Source: Xanthomonas sacchari (lineage in GTDB: Bacteria > Pseudomonadota > Gammaproteobacteria > Xanthomonadales > Xanthomonadaceae). Taken from it: DNA of 64,000 nt. The notes under the pieces were generated by a model that had not been told where the DNA came from, made no database searches, and saw only the letters and a list, made by a program, of their open reading frames with translations. Made by a program: the position numbers and the translations under genes. Below, piece after piece: positions 10,815-21,684 of this stretch (positions within the stretch are counted from its first letter, which is position 1; each line of letters opens with the position of its first letter). Location: contig NZ_CP100647.1 of NCBI RefSeq assembly GCF_024266585.1, positions 1,345,001 to 1,409,000 on the forward strand. Direction: 5' to 3'.

Positions 10815-13670
10815 ATGAACCTTCGCACTCCCGCAGTGCGGCTGGGCTTGCTGCCCGCCAGCATCGCGATCGCGTTGACGCCGGCGATTGCCGGCGCGCA
10901 AGAAGCTGCCGCCTCGTCCACCACCACGCTGGACCGGATCGAAATCACCGGTTCGCGCATCCGCAGCGCCGACGTCGAGACCCAGCAGCCGATCCTGACC
11001 CTGGACCGCCAGGCACTGGAGCGCCAGGGCTACACCTCGGTCGCCGACGTGCTGCAGAACCTGACCTCGGCCGGTTCCCCGGCGATCTCGCGTGCCGACG
11101 CGCTGGCTTCCGGCGAGAACGTCGGCGGTTACTACGTCGACCTGCGCAACCTCGGTGCCGAACGTACGCTGGTGCTGCTGAACGGCAAGCGCCTGGGCGC
11201 GTCCACCTCCGGCCTGCAGGACCTGAGCCAGGTCCCGATGGCGGCGATCGAGCGCATCGAAGTGCTGAAGGACGGCGCTTCGTCGATCTACGGCTCCGAC
11301 GCGATCGCCGGCGTGGTCAACATCATCACCCGCAAGCGCTTCGACGGCGCCGAGGCCTCGGCCGAGTTCGGCCAGTTCGGCGAAGGCGACGGCAAGACCT
11401 CGCAGTACTCCTTCACCATCGGCTCGCAGGGCGAGCGCGGTGGCGTGGCGCTGACCGCCGAGTACTCCAAGCAGGATCCGGTGTTCGCCAAGAACCGTTG
11501 GTTCAGCCGCGACGGCAGCCGCGGCCCGAACTCCACCCCGGGCAGCTGGAGCCCGATCAGCCAGAACGGCAGCTGGTGCAACCCGCTGACCGTGGACTGC
11601 TCGGATCCGAACGTGGCGGTGTGGCAGACCCTGAACCAGGGCGGCAACCCGAACAACCCGGCCGACTACCACCCGCTGACGGCGGCCGAGCGCGCCAACG
11701 CCAACCAGCAGATGATGGTGCAGACCGGCATCGAGCGTAAGTCGGTGTTCGCCAACGCCAACTACGACCTGACCGACTCGATCGTCTTCAACGCCGACGT
11801 GCTCTACAACGAGCGCACCACCGATCAGCAGATCGCCGGCTATCCGTACCAGTCCGCCGCGTTCGGCACCCCGCTGGCCGGCGACAGCGCGTTCAACCCG
11901 ATCGGCCAGGACATCGATTTCCGCCGCCGCCTGTGGGAAGTGCCGCGCACCACCGAGAGCAAGCTGAAGACCACGCGCTTCGCGCCGACCATCAGCGGCT
12001 CCTTCGACTTCGCCGACAAGACCTGGGACTGGGACGTCGGTGCGCTGTGGAACCGTAACGAGAGCACCAAGACCGGTCACGGCGACATGAGCCTGATCGC
12101 GGCGCGCCAGGCGCTGGGTTCGTCCTTCATCAACGCCAACGGCGTCGCCCAGTGCGGCACCGCCGCTGCGCCGGTGTCGCTGAGCACCTGCCGTCCGTGG
12201 AACCCGCTGCTGCCGTACGGCGTGGCCGGCCCCGGTTCGCTGGCCGATCCGGACACCCAGGCCTTCCTGTTCCCGTACTTCACCGACACCGGCCTGACCA
12301 AGACCACCAGCTACACCGCCAACCTGAGCGGCACGCTGGCGACGCTACCGGCGGGCGACCTCGGCATCGCGGTCGGCTACGAGCACCGCAAGGAAGAAGG
12401 CCGCTTCTCGCCGGACGCCTTCGCGCAGTCGGGTGAGAGCACCGGCCTGGGCGCCAAGACCACCTCCGGCAGCTACGATCTGGACGAGTTCTACCTCGAG
12501 TTGAACGTGCCGATCCTGGCCGACATGCCGTTCGCCAAGCAGCTGACCCTGAACCTGGCCAGCCGCTACTCGGATTACAGCAACTTCGGCGACACGGTGA
12601 ACTCCAAGTTCGGCTTCACCTGGAAGCCGATCGACGAGCTGCTGGTCCGCGGCACCTACGCCGAGGGCTTCCGCGCGCCGACGATCAGCGATCTGTACGG
12701 CGGCCTGAGCAGCAGCTTCGAGTCGTACGTCGATCCGTGCGGCGTGGGCGCGCCGAACAGCGTCAACGGCAATGCGGCGTGTTCCGCGGCCGGCGTGCCG
12801 GTCGGCTACACCCAGCTCGGCCAGGGCTACGTGCCGTGCACCACCTATCCGTGCCAGACGCCGGACGAGTTCATCAGCGGCTCCAACCCGAACCTGAAGC
12901 CGGAAACCTCCACCAGCAAGACCGCCGGTCTGGTGTGGAGCCCGCGCTGGGTGCAGGGCCTGGACATCTCGCTGGATTGGTACCGCTACGAGATCAAGGA
13001 CATGATCATCGCCGATAGCGTGGACCGCATCCTGCGCGACTGCTACGTGCTGGGCAATGCCGAGCGCTGCGCCGGCGTGACCCGCGCCGCCGACGGCCAC
13101 ATCTCGGCGATGACCTACGGCGTGGCCAACCTCGGCCAGATGGAGACCGAAGGCTACGATCTGGGCATCCGCTACCGTCTGCCGGAAATGGCGTTCGGCA
13201 AGATCCTGATCGACTGGCAGACCAGCTACGTCAGCAAGTACGACGAAGCCGGCCAGAACGCTGCGGGCGACAACATCACGATCGGTCGCGTGGGCGAGCC
13301 GGGCATCTTCCGCGTGCGCTCCAACCTGGGCGTGAACTGGACGATGGGCGACTTCGGTGTGAACTACACCCTGCGCTACTACTCCGGCATGAAGGAGAGC
13401 TGCATCTCGCTGGCCACGGACTACTGCGATGCGCCGGACCACTTCGCCAACGGCGAATCCGATCCGCTGCGTCACACCGGTGCCAACACCTTCCACGACC
13501 TGCAGGTCAACTGGAAGGCACCGTGGGACGCGACGATCGCCATCGGTGCGAACAACGTGTTCGACCACCGCGGTCCGCTGATGTACTCGGCCCCGGACAG
13601 CAGCTTCGCCTACTACGGCGGCTTCGACATCGGTCGCTACGTGTACATGAAGTACACCCAGCGCTTCTGA
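10815..13670 (+). CDS. TonB-dependent outer-membrane receptor
   Basis: Outer-membrane active transporter of 951 residues. It has a signal peptide (MNLRTPAVRLGLLPASIAIA, cleavage near AGAQ), a TonB-box-like DRIEITGSRI and a plug domain with VLVLLNGKRLG-type text (TLVLLNGKRLGAS) and IERIEVLKDGASSIYGSDAI. The barrel ends in a terminal Phe (YMKYTQRF), as BAM substrates do. The longer reading begins with a TTG one codon before the ATG; GGAGAG just upstream serves the ATG. An intrinsic terminator follows. Adjacent regulator genes suggest substrate-controlled expression. The substrate cannot be named from sequence; no metal-siderophore feature stands out. Confidence 0.93.
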   Translation: MNLRTPAVRLGLLPASIAIALTPAIAGAQEAAASSTTTLDRIEITGSRIRSADVETQQPILTLDRQALERQGYTSVADVLQNLTSAGSPAISRADALASGENVGGYYVDLRNLGAERTLVLLNGKRLGASTSGLQDLSQVPMAAIERIEVLKDGASSIYGSDAIAGVVNIITRKRFDGAEASAEFGQFGEGDGKTSQYSFTIGSQGERGGVALTAEYSKQDPVFAKNRWFSRDGSRGPNSTPGSWSPISQNGSWCNPLTVDCSDPNVAVWQTLNQGGNPNNPADYHPLTAAERANANQQMMVQTGIERKSVFANANYDLTDSIVFNADVLYNERTTDQQIAGYPYQSAAFGTPLAGDSAFNPIGQDIDFRRRLWEVPRTTESKLKTTRFAPTISGSFDFADKTWDWDVGALWNRNESTKTGHGDMSLIAARQALGSSFINANGVAQCGTAAAPVSLSTCRPWNPLLPYGVAGPGSLADPDTQAFLFPYFTDTGLTKTTSYTANLSGTLATLPAGDLGIAVGYEHRKEEGRFSPDAFAQSGESTGLGAKTTSGSYDLDEFYLELNVPILADMPFAKQLTLNLASRYSDYSNFGDTVNSKFGFTWKPIDELLVRGTYAEGFRAPTISDLYGGLSSSFESYVDPCGVGAPNSVNGNAACSAAGVPVGYTQLGQGYVPCTTYPCQTPDEFISGSNPNLKPETSTSKTAGLVWSPRWVQGLDISLDWYRYEIKDMIIADSVDRILRDCYVLGNAERCAGVTRAADGHISAMTYGVANLGQMETEGYDLGIRYRLPEMAFGKILIDWQTSYVSKYDEAGQNAAGDNITIGRVGEPGIFRVRSNLGVNWTMGDFGVNYTLRYYSGMKESCISLATDYCDAPDHFANGESDPLRHTGANTFHDLQVNWKAPWDATIAIGANNVFDHRGPLMYSAPDSSFAYYGGFDIGRYVYMKYTQRF

Positions 13671-13695
13671 TGCAGTTGTTGTCTGCGTGACACGA

Positions 13696-13723
13696 AGACG
13701 GGCCGCAAGGCCCGTCTTTTTTT
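13696..13723 (+). terminator. intrinsic terminator after TonB receptor
   Basis: GACGGGCC (13697-13704), loop GCAA, GGCCCGTC (13709-13716), then seven T. It lies 26 bases after the receptor stop codon and is a strong Rho-independent terminator on the plus strand. Confidence 0.9.
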
Positions 13724-13916
13724 CACCCAGCTGAGGGAGACAGGCATACGGCTGACCCGATAAGTTTGGGGTTGTCGAGGCTGCCGCGATGGCGCCTACG
13801 TCTTCCTCAAGATCCGCGCCGCCTTGCCCGGTGTCGGGGGAAACATCCTTGATGTCTGGTATGAGCGCAGCGGCCCGCCTGGGCAATGCGTCACCGTGTC
13901 CATGGCGGCTACCGTT

Positions 13917-14711
13917 CTACGAAAGTAGTTGGTTGAGGCTGGCGTACTCGAGGCCAGCGCGGGGCACGCTGGAAAAGTTGCCGGCCAGGAAGCTCTCGAC
14001 ACTGCCCACGCCGGTGCCGAAAGAGTGCTGGAACAGCGCCGGGCCGGCGCTGATCCGACGCACACCGGCCTCGCGCAACGCTTGCAGCGGCGGTAGCCCG
14101 GGAACGGTCATTACGTTGAGCGGCATCGGGACTCTTGCCGCGATTTCGGCAATGTCCTTGATAGCGGTGATGCCTGGCACGAAGCCGCCGTCTGCACCTG
14201 CGCGCCGGTAGCAAGACAAGCGGTGGATCGCCATGTCCACCCCATCACGCCCGGAAGCGAGGCCGCCCAAGTAAACGTCGGTGCGTGCATTGATGAACAG
14301 GGGGGTGTCGCCGAGAGCCTGACGGGCCATGCGGATCTTCTCCATCAATAGCTCGGGCGTACCTGCACCATCTTCCAGATTGATCCCGACCGCACCGATG
14401 GCCGCGATTTCCTTCGCCAGCTCCGCCACGGCGTGCGGGTCGTCGCTATAGCCGTCCTCCAGATCGATACTGACCGGAACTGACGAGACACGGGCAATGG
14501 CGCGTACCTGATGCAATAGTGCATCGAGTGGTAGTGCACCGCCATCGGCATAGCCGCAAGCCCAAGCCAGAGCCGCGCTGCTGGTACCGATGGCTGGAGC
14601 GCCTGCCCGTTGCCAGAGTGCTGCGCTGACGGCATCCCAAGCGTTGGCGATTAACAGGGGGGTGTGGGTGCGATGAAGGTCTAAAAACCTGAAAAAAGCG
14701 GGTGCGCTCAT
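13917..14711 (-). CDS. isocitrate lyase / PEP mutase family protein
   Basis: TIM-barrel enzyme of the ICL/PEP-mutase superfamily, which makes or breaks C-C or C-P bonds next to a carboxylate with Mg2+. The 264-residue product has the superfamily markers LLIANAWDAVSAALWQRAG, SIDLEDGYSDDP, GINLEDGAG and INARTDVYL. Length fits the small oxaloacetate-decarboxylase/2-methylisocitrate-lyase-like branch, but the KKCGH motif of true isocitrate and methylisocitrate lyases is absent, so the substrate is open. The ATG at 14711 gives MSAPAFFRFLDLHRTHTP; a longer frame to 14798 is unlikely. Codon choice looks less GC-biased than neighbours, and a possible transposase-helper remnant lies just upstream, suggesting acquired DNA. 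Confidence 0.82.
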   Translation of the reverse strand: MSAPAFFRFLDLHRTHTPLLIANAWDAVSAALWQRAGAPAIGTSSAALAWACGYADGGALPLDALLHQVRAIARVSSVPVSIDLEDGYSDDPHAVAELAKEIAAIGAVGINLEDGAGTPELLMEKIRMARQALGDTPLFINARTDVYLGGLASGRDGVDMAIHRLSCYRRAGADGGFVPGITAIKDIAEIAARVPMPLNVMTVPGLPPLQALREAGVRRISAGPALFQHSFGTGVGSVESFLAGNFSSVPRAGLEYASLNQLLS

Positions 14712-14999
14712 GACGTGTTGCCTTAGGCGGACGAGTGGCCGAAATGTGGCATCGGCCGCGCTAAGTGTCTTGCCATTTTCGGACATCAACCTCGACAAAC
14801 CGAAGCCTCACCTAACGCTTGACTCGGTCAACTTGGCCGCGGCAGCGGACAAGCTCGGCCTGAATGAATCATCAGGCAACTGCACTTGTAGCTGCCGCAC
14901 CTATGCGATTGGCGAGGTGTGCCACCACCGGGCATGCCGCGGATACGTGTTGGCGCGAGTGCACCAGCGTTCGGTGCTGCCGCTGCAAGGCCTGCAACA

Positions 15000-15190
15000 T
15001 CCGCTCTCGGTGTACGAGGCCTTGCTGGACATGGCGCGATGCGAGCGTATCGCCGAGGTGTACGAGCAACGCAAGCTTCACCAGGCTGGGCAGTGACTGG
15101 CCGGCTCTGGTGCAGCAAGCGGTGCGCGAGGGCGCCCGCTTCGCCGACTTCCTGGAGCGTGCGCTCGCGAGCGGGCGGCGCGCGCGCACC
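15000..15190 (+). pseudogene. frameshifted remnant, possibly IS21-type istB
   Basis: Two frames read on as one protein piece: LLDMARCERIAEVYEQRKLH ends at a stop at 15094. The next frame continues SDWPALVQQAVREGARFADF, then LERALAS. Removing one G from GGG near 15088-15090 joins them without a gap, so this is a single frameshifted fragment. The pattern (conserved L, long helix, then SF-DFL-like text) resembles the N-terminus of IstB, the ATPase partner of IS21 transposases; the ATP-binding part is missing. The DNA between 14712 and 15000 holds no recognisable gene. Assignment to IstB is from memory of the family and is tentative. Confidence 0.4.
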
Positions 15191-15200
15191 ACGGTCGGTC

Positions 15201-16316
15201 TTACGCCGAGGTCAGCCCCATCAGGTTCTCGGCCTGCTCGCGCCAGGTCGGCAACTTGCTGAGCATGCCGGTCTTGGCCAGGTACTCCTCGTCGACCTCC
15301 GAGCCGCTGGCCAGCGCCATCGCCACGTGCACCGCGCCGGTGACCCAGAAACTGCGGCTGCTGGAGCGCTGCGGCTGGCGATGGAAGGCCACCGCCTCGA
15401 TGATCGGCATCGGCAGGCCCCACAGGCCGAGCAGGTAGGCGCCGGCCTCGGCATGCCCGGGGCGGGTGTCGTTGGCATCGGCGGCCGGCTCGCGCTCGTC
15501 GCGCACGCCCGGCAGCAGCAGGCCGATGTCGGCCAGCAGCGCCGCGGTCGAACCCAACTCGACGCAGGACGTCGGCAGCATCTTCGAGGCCAGCTTGGAG
15601 GCCAGCAGCGAGCGATGCTGCAGCGCGTTGCGCTCGGCATTGGACAGCGCCTGCACCGAGAACACTTCGCTGGCCAGGACCAGGTCGCGCAGGGTGGCGG
15701 TGCCCAGCCGGGTCACCGCGGTGCGCAGGTCGGAAATGGTGCGGCCGTTGGAGAAGAACGCCGAATTGCACAGCTGCAGCACCTTGGCCGCGATCGCCGG
15801 GTCGGCCGAGACCAGCTTGGCCAGGTCCGCGGCGTTGCTGCCTTCGTCCTGCTCCAGGGCGTGCATCAGGCTCAGGTACAGATGCGGCGGCGAGGGCAGC
15901 TTTTCGATGCGGCCGATGCTGGAGCGCAGGCGCGGGTTGCCTAGCAGCTCCTGCAGCTCCTCCAGGCTGGTGACCGCCTCCAGCAGCATCTCCGGGGACA
16001 GCGGCAGCGGCAGGAAGCGATGCGCCACGCCGATGATCCGCGCCGGCGGCGCACGGTTGCTCTGCTCGGCCTCGATCAGCGCGATGCGGATGGTTTCCGG
16101 GCTCAGCGTGCGGATCTGGCCGAGCAGGGTGGCGGTGGTCAGGTCCGGCAGCGTCGGCGCGGCGATCACCGCATCCAGGCGCACCGTGGCTGCCGCGGCG
16201 ATGGCTGAATTGCCGTCGGCGACGCTCTGGACCTGCCAGTCCTCGCCGAGATCGCGAATATATTCAGTGACTGCGGACGGAAGGCTGGCTTCGTCGCCGA
16301 CGAACAGGATGCGCAA
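15201..16316 (-). CDS. HDOD-domain protein with degenerate receiver domain
   Basis: Signalling protein of 371 residues. The N-terminus folds like a response-regulator receiver (LRILFVGDEASLP), but the expected phospho-acceptor Asp is missing: the strand reads LDAVIAAPTLPD. The C-terminal two thirds are an HDOD domain (about residues 125-340; LVSADPAIAAKVLQLCNSAF, then a degenerate HD-like region), a fold used in Xanthomonas signalling proteins. The start is uncertain. The longest frame begins with TTG at 16379, while TTG at 16316 sits directly before the receiver core with a G-rich stretch upstream, so I prefer it. It follows ppa on the same strand with a 160-base gap. Confidence 0.8.
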   Translation of the reverse strand: MRILFVGDEASLPSAVTEYIRDLGEDWQVQSVADGNSAIAAAATVRLDAVIAAPTLPDLTTATLLGQIRTLSPETIRIALIEAEQSNRAPPARIIGVAHRFLPLPLSPEMLLEAVTSLEELQELLGNPRLRSSIGRIEKLPSPPHLYLSLMHALEQDEGSNAADLAKLVSADPAIAAKVLQLCNSAFFSNGRTISDLRTAVTRLGTATLRDLVLASEVFSVQALSNAERNALQHRSLLASKLASKMLPTSCVELGSTAALLADIGLLLPGVRDEREPAADANDTRPGHAEAGAYLLGLWGLPMPIIEAVAFHRQPQRSSSRSFWVTGAVHVAMALASGSEVDEEYLAKTGMLSKLPTWREQAENLMGLTSA

Positions 16317-16475
16317 GAGACTGTCCCCCAAGGAGAGCCGGGTCGCGGACGGAGCCGGCTCGGTAATGCCATGGCGCAATGTACCGCAAACCCCGAAGGG
16401 CGGTGCCCCGGCAACGGCAAAACGTGAAGCGGATCGGCCACGGCGGGGCGGCAGCGCCCCGCCGTGGCGGGCGGC

Positions 16476-17009
16476 TCAGGCGCCGGCTTCGAAGCGGCTC
16501 ACGGACTCGCGCAGGATGCGCTTGGCTTCCTCGGCGTTGCCCCAGCCGTCGAGCTTGACCCACTTGCCCTTCTCCAGGTCCTTGTAGTGCTCGAAGAAGT
16601 GGCCGATGCGCTCCATCCAGTGACCCGACACCTGGGTGATGTCCTCGATGTGCGCGTAGCCCTGGAACACCTTGGCCACCGGCACCGCCAGGATCTTCTC
16701 GTCGCTGCCGGCCTCGTCGCTCATCTTCAGCACGCCGACCGGGCGGCAGCGCACCACGCAGCCGGGCACCAGCGGCAGCGGCAGCACCACCAGCACGTCG
16801 GCCGGGTCGCCGTCGCCGCACAGGGTGTTGGGCACGTAGCCGTAGTTGCAGGGGTAGCGCATCGGGGTGGAGAGGATGCGGTCGACGAAGATCGCGCCGC
16901 TGGCCTTGTCCACTTCGTACTTGACCGGCTCGGAATCCTTGGGGATTTCGATGACGACGTTGATTTCGTCCGGCAGATTCTTGCCGGAGGTGACCAGTTC
17001 CAGACCCAT
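16476..17009 (-). CDS. ppa: inorganic pyrophosphatase (cytosolic, family I)
   Basis: Hydrolyses pyrophosphate to two phosphates in the cytoplasm, pulling biosynthetic reactions forward. The 177-residue product has the family I signature DGDPADVLV, the substrate-binding stretches YEVDKASGAIFVDRIL and MRYPCNYGYVPNTLCGDGD, and the C-terminal KDLEKGKWVKLDGWG with conserved acidic and Lys residues. Length matches the E. coli enzyme. It is divergent from a small exported protein gene, and the same chromosomal stretch carries a membrane pyrophosphatase about 0.75 kb away and a PPi-dependent phosphofructokinase, so PPi is used in several ways in this cell. Confidence 0.96.
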   Translation of the reverse strand: MGLELVTSGKNLPDEINVVIEIPKDSEPVKYEVDKASGAIFVDRILSTPMRYPCNYGYVPNTLCGDGDPADVLVVLPLPLVPGCVVRCRPVGVLKMSDEAGSDEKILAVPVAKVFQGYAHIEDITQVSGHWMERIGHFFEHYKDLEKGKWVKLDGWGNAEEAKRILRESVSRFEAGA

Positions 17010-17204
17010 GCGCTAGCTCCAGTGGAGTGGCTTCTAAAGAGGCAGGCATTCTAGTCGGTTGGCTGTTGCAATGCAGCGCACGGCGGTGCGGAGAATTCCT
17101 ACAACGGTTTCGGACTCCATACCGGTCCGCATGGGGCGCACGCCGATGGTGCCGGCAGCGGGCAACGGCGACCCTGTGCCCACTGTCCCCCAAGGAGCAA
17201 GACG

Positions 17205-17693
17205 ATGAACGGATTCCGGCGATCGCGGCTGCCGTTGCTGGCGGTGCTGGTGCTGGCCTGCAGTGGCGCGCAGGCGCAGCAGGCACAGGCGGCCTACGTG
17301 GATGCGATGGACTACCCGGCGCCCGGCGAGGGCCAGGAAGCGTTCGCCGACCTGGAGCGGCGGCTGGCCGACGACTTCGACCAGCTCTGCGGCGACACCT
17401 TCTGCGAAGGCGACTACAGCGATTACCGGCCGCTGCGCTACCGCTGCTCGGTGCGCCAGCGCGACGGGGTGATCGGGGAGTGCCTGTGGAGCTTCGGCGC
17501 CAGCGAGGCCAGCATCGACCCGGACACCGGCCAGGTCGTGGTCGACGCGCGGCTGTGGCACTGCCGTACGCCGTTGCAGCCGCAGACCCGGCTGCACGCG
17601 CTGTATGCGGCGCTGTCGGGCGAGCGTCCGTTGTTCGCGCCGCTGCCGCACAGCAAGCGCAGCATCAACGACGGCCTGATCGACTGCCTGTAG
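17205..17693 (+). CDS. small exported protein of unknown function
   Basis: Product of 162 residues with a clear signal peptide (MNGFRRSRLPLLAVLVLACS, cleavage near GAQAQ). The mature part is acidic at its start and has six cysteines (LCGDTFCEGD, RYRCSVRQ, GECLWSF, WHCRTPL, IDCL), consistent with disulfide bonds in the periplasm. AAGGAGC lies 10 bases before the ATG. No domain is recognised. It is divergent from ppa and convergent with the membrane pyrophosphatase gene; this gives no hint of function. Confidence 0.7.
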   Translation: MNGFRRSRLPLLAVLVLACSGAQAQQAQAAYVDAMDYPAPGEGQEAFADLERRLADDFDQLCGDTFCEGDYSDYRPLRYRCSVRQRDGVIGECLWSFGASEASIDPDTGQVVVDARLWHCRTPLQPQTRLHALYAALSGERPLFAPLPHSKRSINDGLIDCL

Positions 17694-17757
17694 CCTGAGG
17701 CCACGGCGCACCCTGCGCAGCGGGCGCCGGCATGCCGCCGACGCCCGTCGCCTGCGG

Positions 17758-19785
<2,028 letters not shown>

Positions 19786-20040
19786 GACCCCTCCCAAGGA
19801 TGTGGATGGCGCCCAAGCGCTGGACATACCGTGGGATCACACCGTAGGAGCTGAAGCATGCAACGACTCCGCGGCCACAACGCGCGCCGCTGGTGCGTAT
19901 CGCAATGTCACCTGGCCTGAACGCGGCGAGTATGCGCCCGGCCCGGTGCCGCCGCCAGCGATCAGGCGTGGCGTCTCACTTTGGCGTGCGGTTCAGTCTG
20001 CGCATGGCAGCGTGGCGCATCGCTTCCAGGAGCCAACCCG

Positions 20041-20580
20041 ATGCAATCGACGATTTCCCCGCGGCTGCGCGCCCGCGCCTCGATCCTGGCCATTGGCCTG
20101 TGCGCCATGGCGCCGCTGGCCGCCGTGGCCGCGGATCCGACCCCGGAACTGCAGCGCCCGGCCAGCGCGCCGCAGGCGGTGGGCGTGGTCCACACCATCC
20201 GCCAGATCCCCGAGGCCTGCGTGCGCTTCGAGGGCGAGTACACCGGCGATGCGGCGCAGCCCTACCGGTTCGCCGCGGTGCGCAGCAGCCCGACCTGCCA
20301 GCCGCGCGCGAAGCTGGTCGAGTTCGACCAGGCCAAGCCGAGCGAGGCCACCGGCTGGAAGTTCAACGACCTGATCCGCGTGCCCAGCGCCGCCTGTCCG
20401 TCGCAGCAGGCGGTGGTGCGGGTGTGGCGTAAGCCGGTGGCGCTGAACACCGAGCGCGACGGCCAGGGCCAGTCGCGCATCTACCTGGAAGAGGCCAGGC
20501 AGCAGGCGGCCGCCGGCAAGGTCGCGCAGGTGCCGCAGTTCACCGCGCAGATGACCGTGGAAGGCCAGGCCTGCAAGTAG
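20041..20580 (+). CDS. exported protein of unknown function
   Basis: Product of 179 residues with a signal peptide (MQSTISPRLRARASILAIGL, cleavage near AVAAD). The mature part has four cysteines (EACVRFEGEYTGD, SSPTCQPR, SAACPSQQ, GQACK) and no recognised domain. A longer frame starting with TTG at 19981 exists; the ATG at 20041 places the signal peptide at the N-terminus. It is divergent from the membrane pyrophosphatase gene and convergent with the protease-like gene that follows. I cannot assign a function. Confidence 0.65.
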   Translation: MQSTISPRLRARASILAIGLCAMAPLAAVAADPTPELQRPASAPQAVGVVHTIRQIPEACVRFEGEYTGDAAQPYRFAAVRSSPTCQPRAKLVEFDQAKPSEATGWKFNDLIRVPSAACPSQQAVVRVWRKPVALNTERDGQGQSRIYLEEARQQAAAGKVAQVPQFTAQMTVEGQACK

Positions 20581-20667
20581 CGGGACCGTTTCCGCAGGCG
20601 CCGGGCCCGTACGCGCCGCGGCGGCGCCTGCGTCCGCCGCGGTCGCCTTGCAGCTTGCGGAGAAGAC

Positions 20668-21684
20668 TCAGGCCACGTGCATCACGCTGCGCCTGAGCTT
20701 GCCCTTGACCCGTTCGATGCGGCGCCAGCTGCTCTTGTCGTTCATGGTGATCCAGCGCCGCTCCTCGCTGCGGTAGAACCAGTCCTTGTCCTGCTGGAAG
20801 TAGACCTGCAGGCCGTCGGCTTCCCAGATGTTGAGGATCTCGTTGCCGTGCGCGCGGATCTCGTCGAGGTCGGTGGTCGCCTTCTGTCCCATCTCGCTGT
20901 AGAGCCGGTTGAGTTCCAGCAACAGCGTGTTGACCCGCGGCGGCATCGCGTCCACGTTGAGGCCGATCTTGCGCGCTTCGGCGAGCAGGATCGGATAGTT
21001 GTGCGAAGGGTACTTGGCATTGAGCGTGGCGGCGATGCGCTCGGCCGTGGCTTCGTCGCTGATGTGGTGCGAGAGCAGTTCGCGGCACAGCATGATCGAC
21101 AGCGACTCGGCGCGATCCACCGCGCCGATCACCAGCGGGTGCACGTAGTTGAACAGATGCTTGTAGGCGTTGTCGTCCTGCCCGCTCTGCTGGCCGCGCC
21201 ACAGCCGGATCACCCGGGTCAGTTCGTCCAGGCTCACCGAGACCCGGTCGTTGTCGCGGTCGATGGGCGAGAGCGCATGGTGCAGCGAACTGTCCACCGC
21301 GGTCAGGTAGGCGGTGGGGCCCATCAGGATCTGGTTGGCGCCGAGGGTGATCATCGTCGCCGCCGAGGCGCATTCCAGCGGGACCAGCGCGACCAGGCGG
21401 TCGCAGTGCTGGCGCAGCAGGCTGACCAGGCGCAGCGACACCTGGCCGCTGCCGCCATCGGATTTCAGGAACAGGTACAGGGTCTGGTGATGGCCCAGCC
21501 GCTCGAGCAATTCGTACAGCGCCAGCACATCGCTGGCGCAAACCGAACCGCGCGGGTTGTTCCAGTAGCTGATCACCGGGCTGCCGAGGTGCTGGGTCAG
21601 TTCGGCGAGCACCGCCTGGGTGCGGGCGAACAGCACCGGCGGTTGCTTGATGGACGGCGGAGCCGCGTCCTGGGTCGGGTGCAT
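20668..21684 (-). CDS. ClpP-fold serine protease-like protein (SDH/Sah type)
   Basis: Product of 338 residues with the ClpP/SppA crotonase-like fold. LYLFLKSDGGSGQVSLRLVS provides the oxyanion loop. ECASAATMITLGANQILMGP places Ser as the probable nucleophile, and GPTAYLTAVDSSL follows. This pattern matches the group annotated as serine dehydrogenase proteinase, which is soluble rather than membrane-anchored. I see no signal peptide or transmembrane helix. The ATG at 21684 (MHPTQDAAPPS) is chosen because the frame upstream is Arg/Pro-rich and non-protein-like. It is isolated between a convergent exported-protein gene and a repeat-bearing gap. The substrate is unknown. Confidence 0.72.
   Translation of the reverse strand: MHPTQDAAPPSIKQPPVLFARTQAVLAELTQHLGSPVISYWNNPRGSVCASDVLALYELLERLGHHQTLYLFLKSDGGSGQVSLRLVSLLRQHCDRLVALVPLECASAATMITLGANQILMGPTAYLTAVDSSLHHALSPIDRDNDRVSVSLDELTRVIRLWRGQQSGQDDNAYKHLFNYVHPLVIGAVDRAESLSIMLCRELLSHHISDEATAERIAATLNAKYPSHNYPILLAEARKIGLNVDAMPPRVNTLLLELNRLYSEMGQKATTDLDEIRAHGNEILNIWEADGLQVYFQQDKDWFYRSEERRWITMNDKSSWRRIERVKGKLRRSVMHVA

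Noticed and set aside
14712-15000. Small gene at 14710-15096 on the plus strand
   Set aside because: Its first half has no protein character. Its last part belongs to the frameshifted fragment and ends at the frameshift-created stop.
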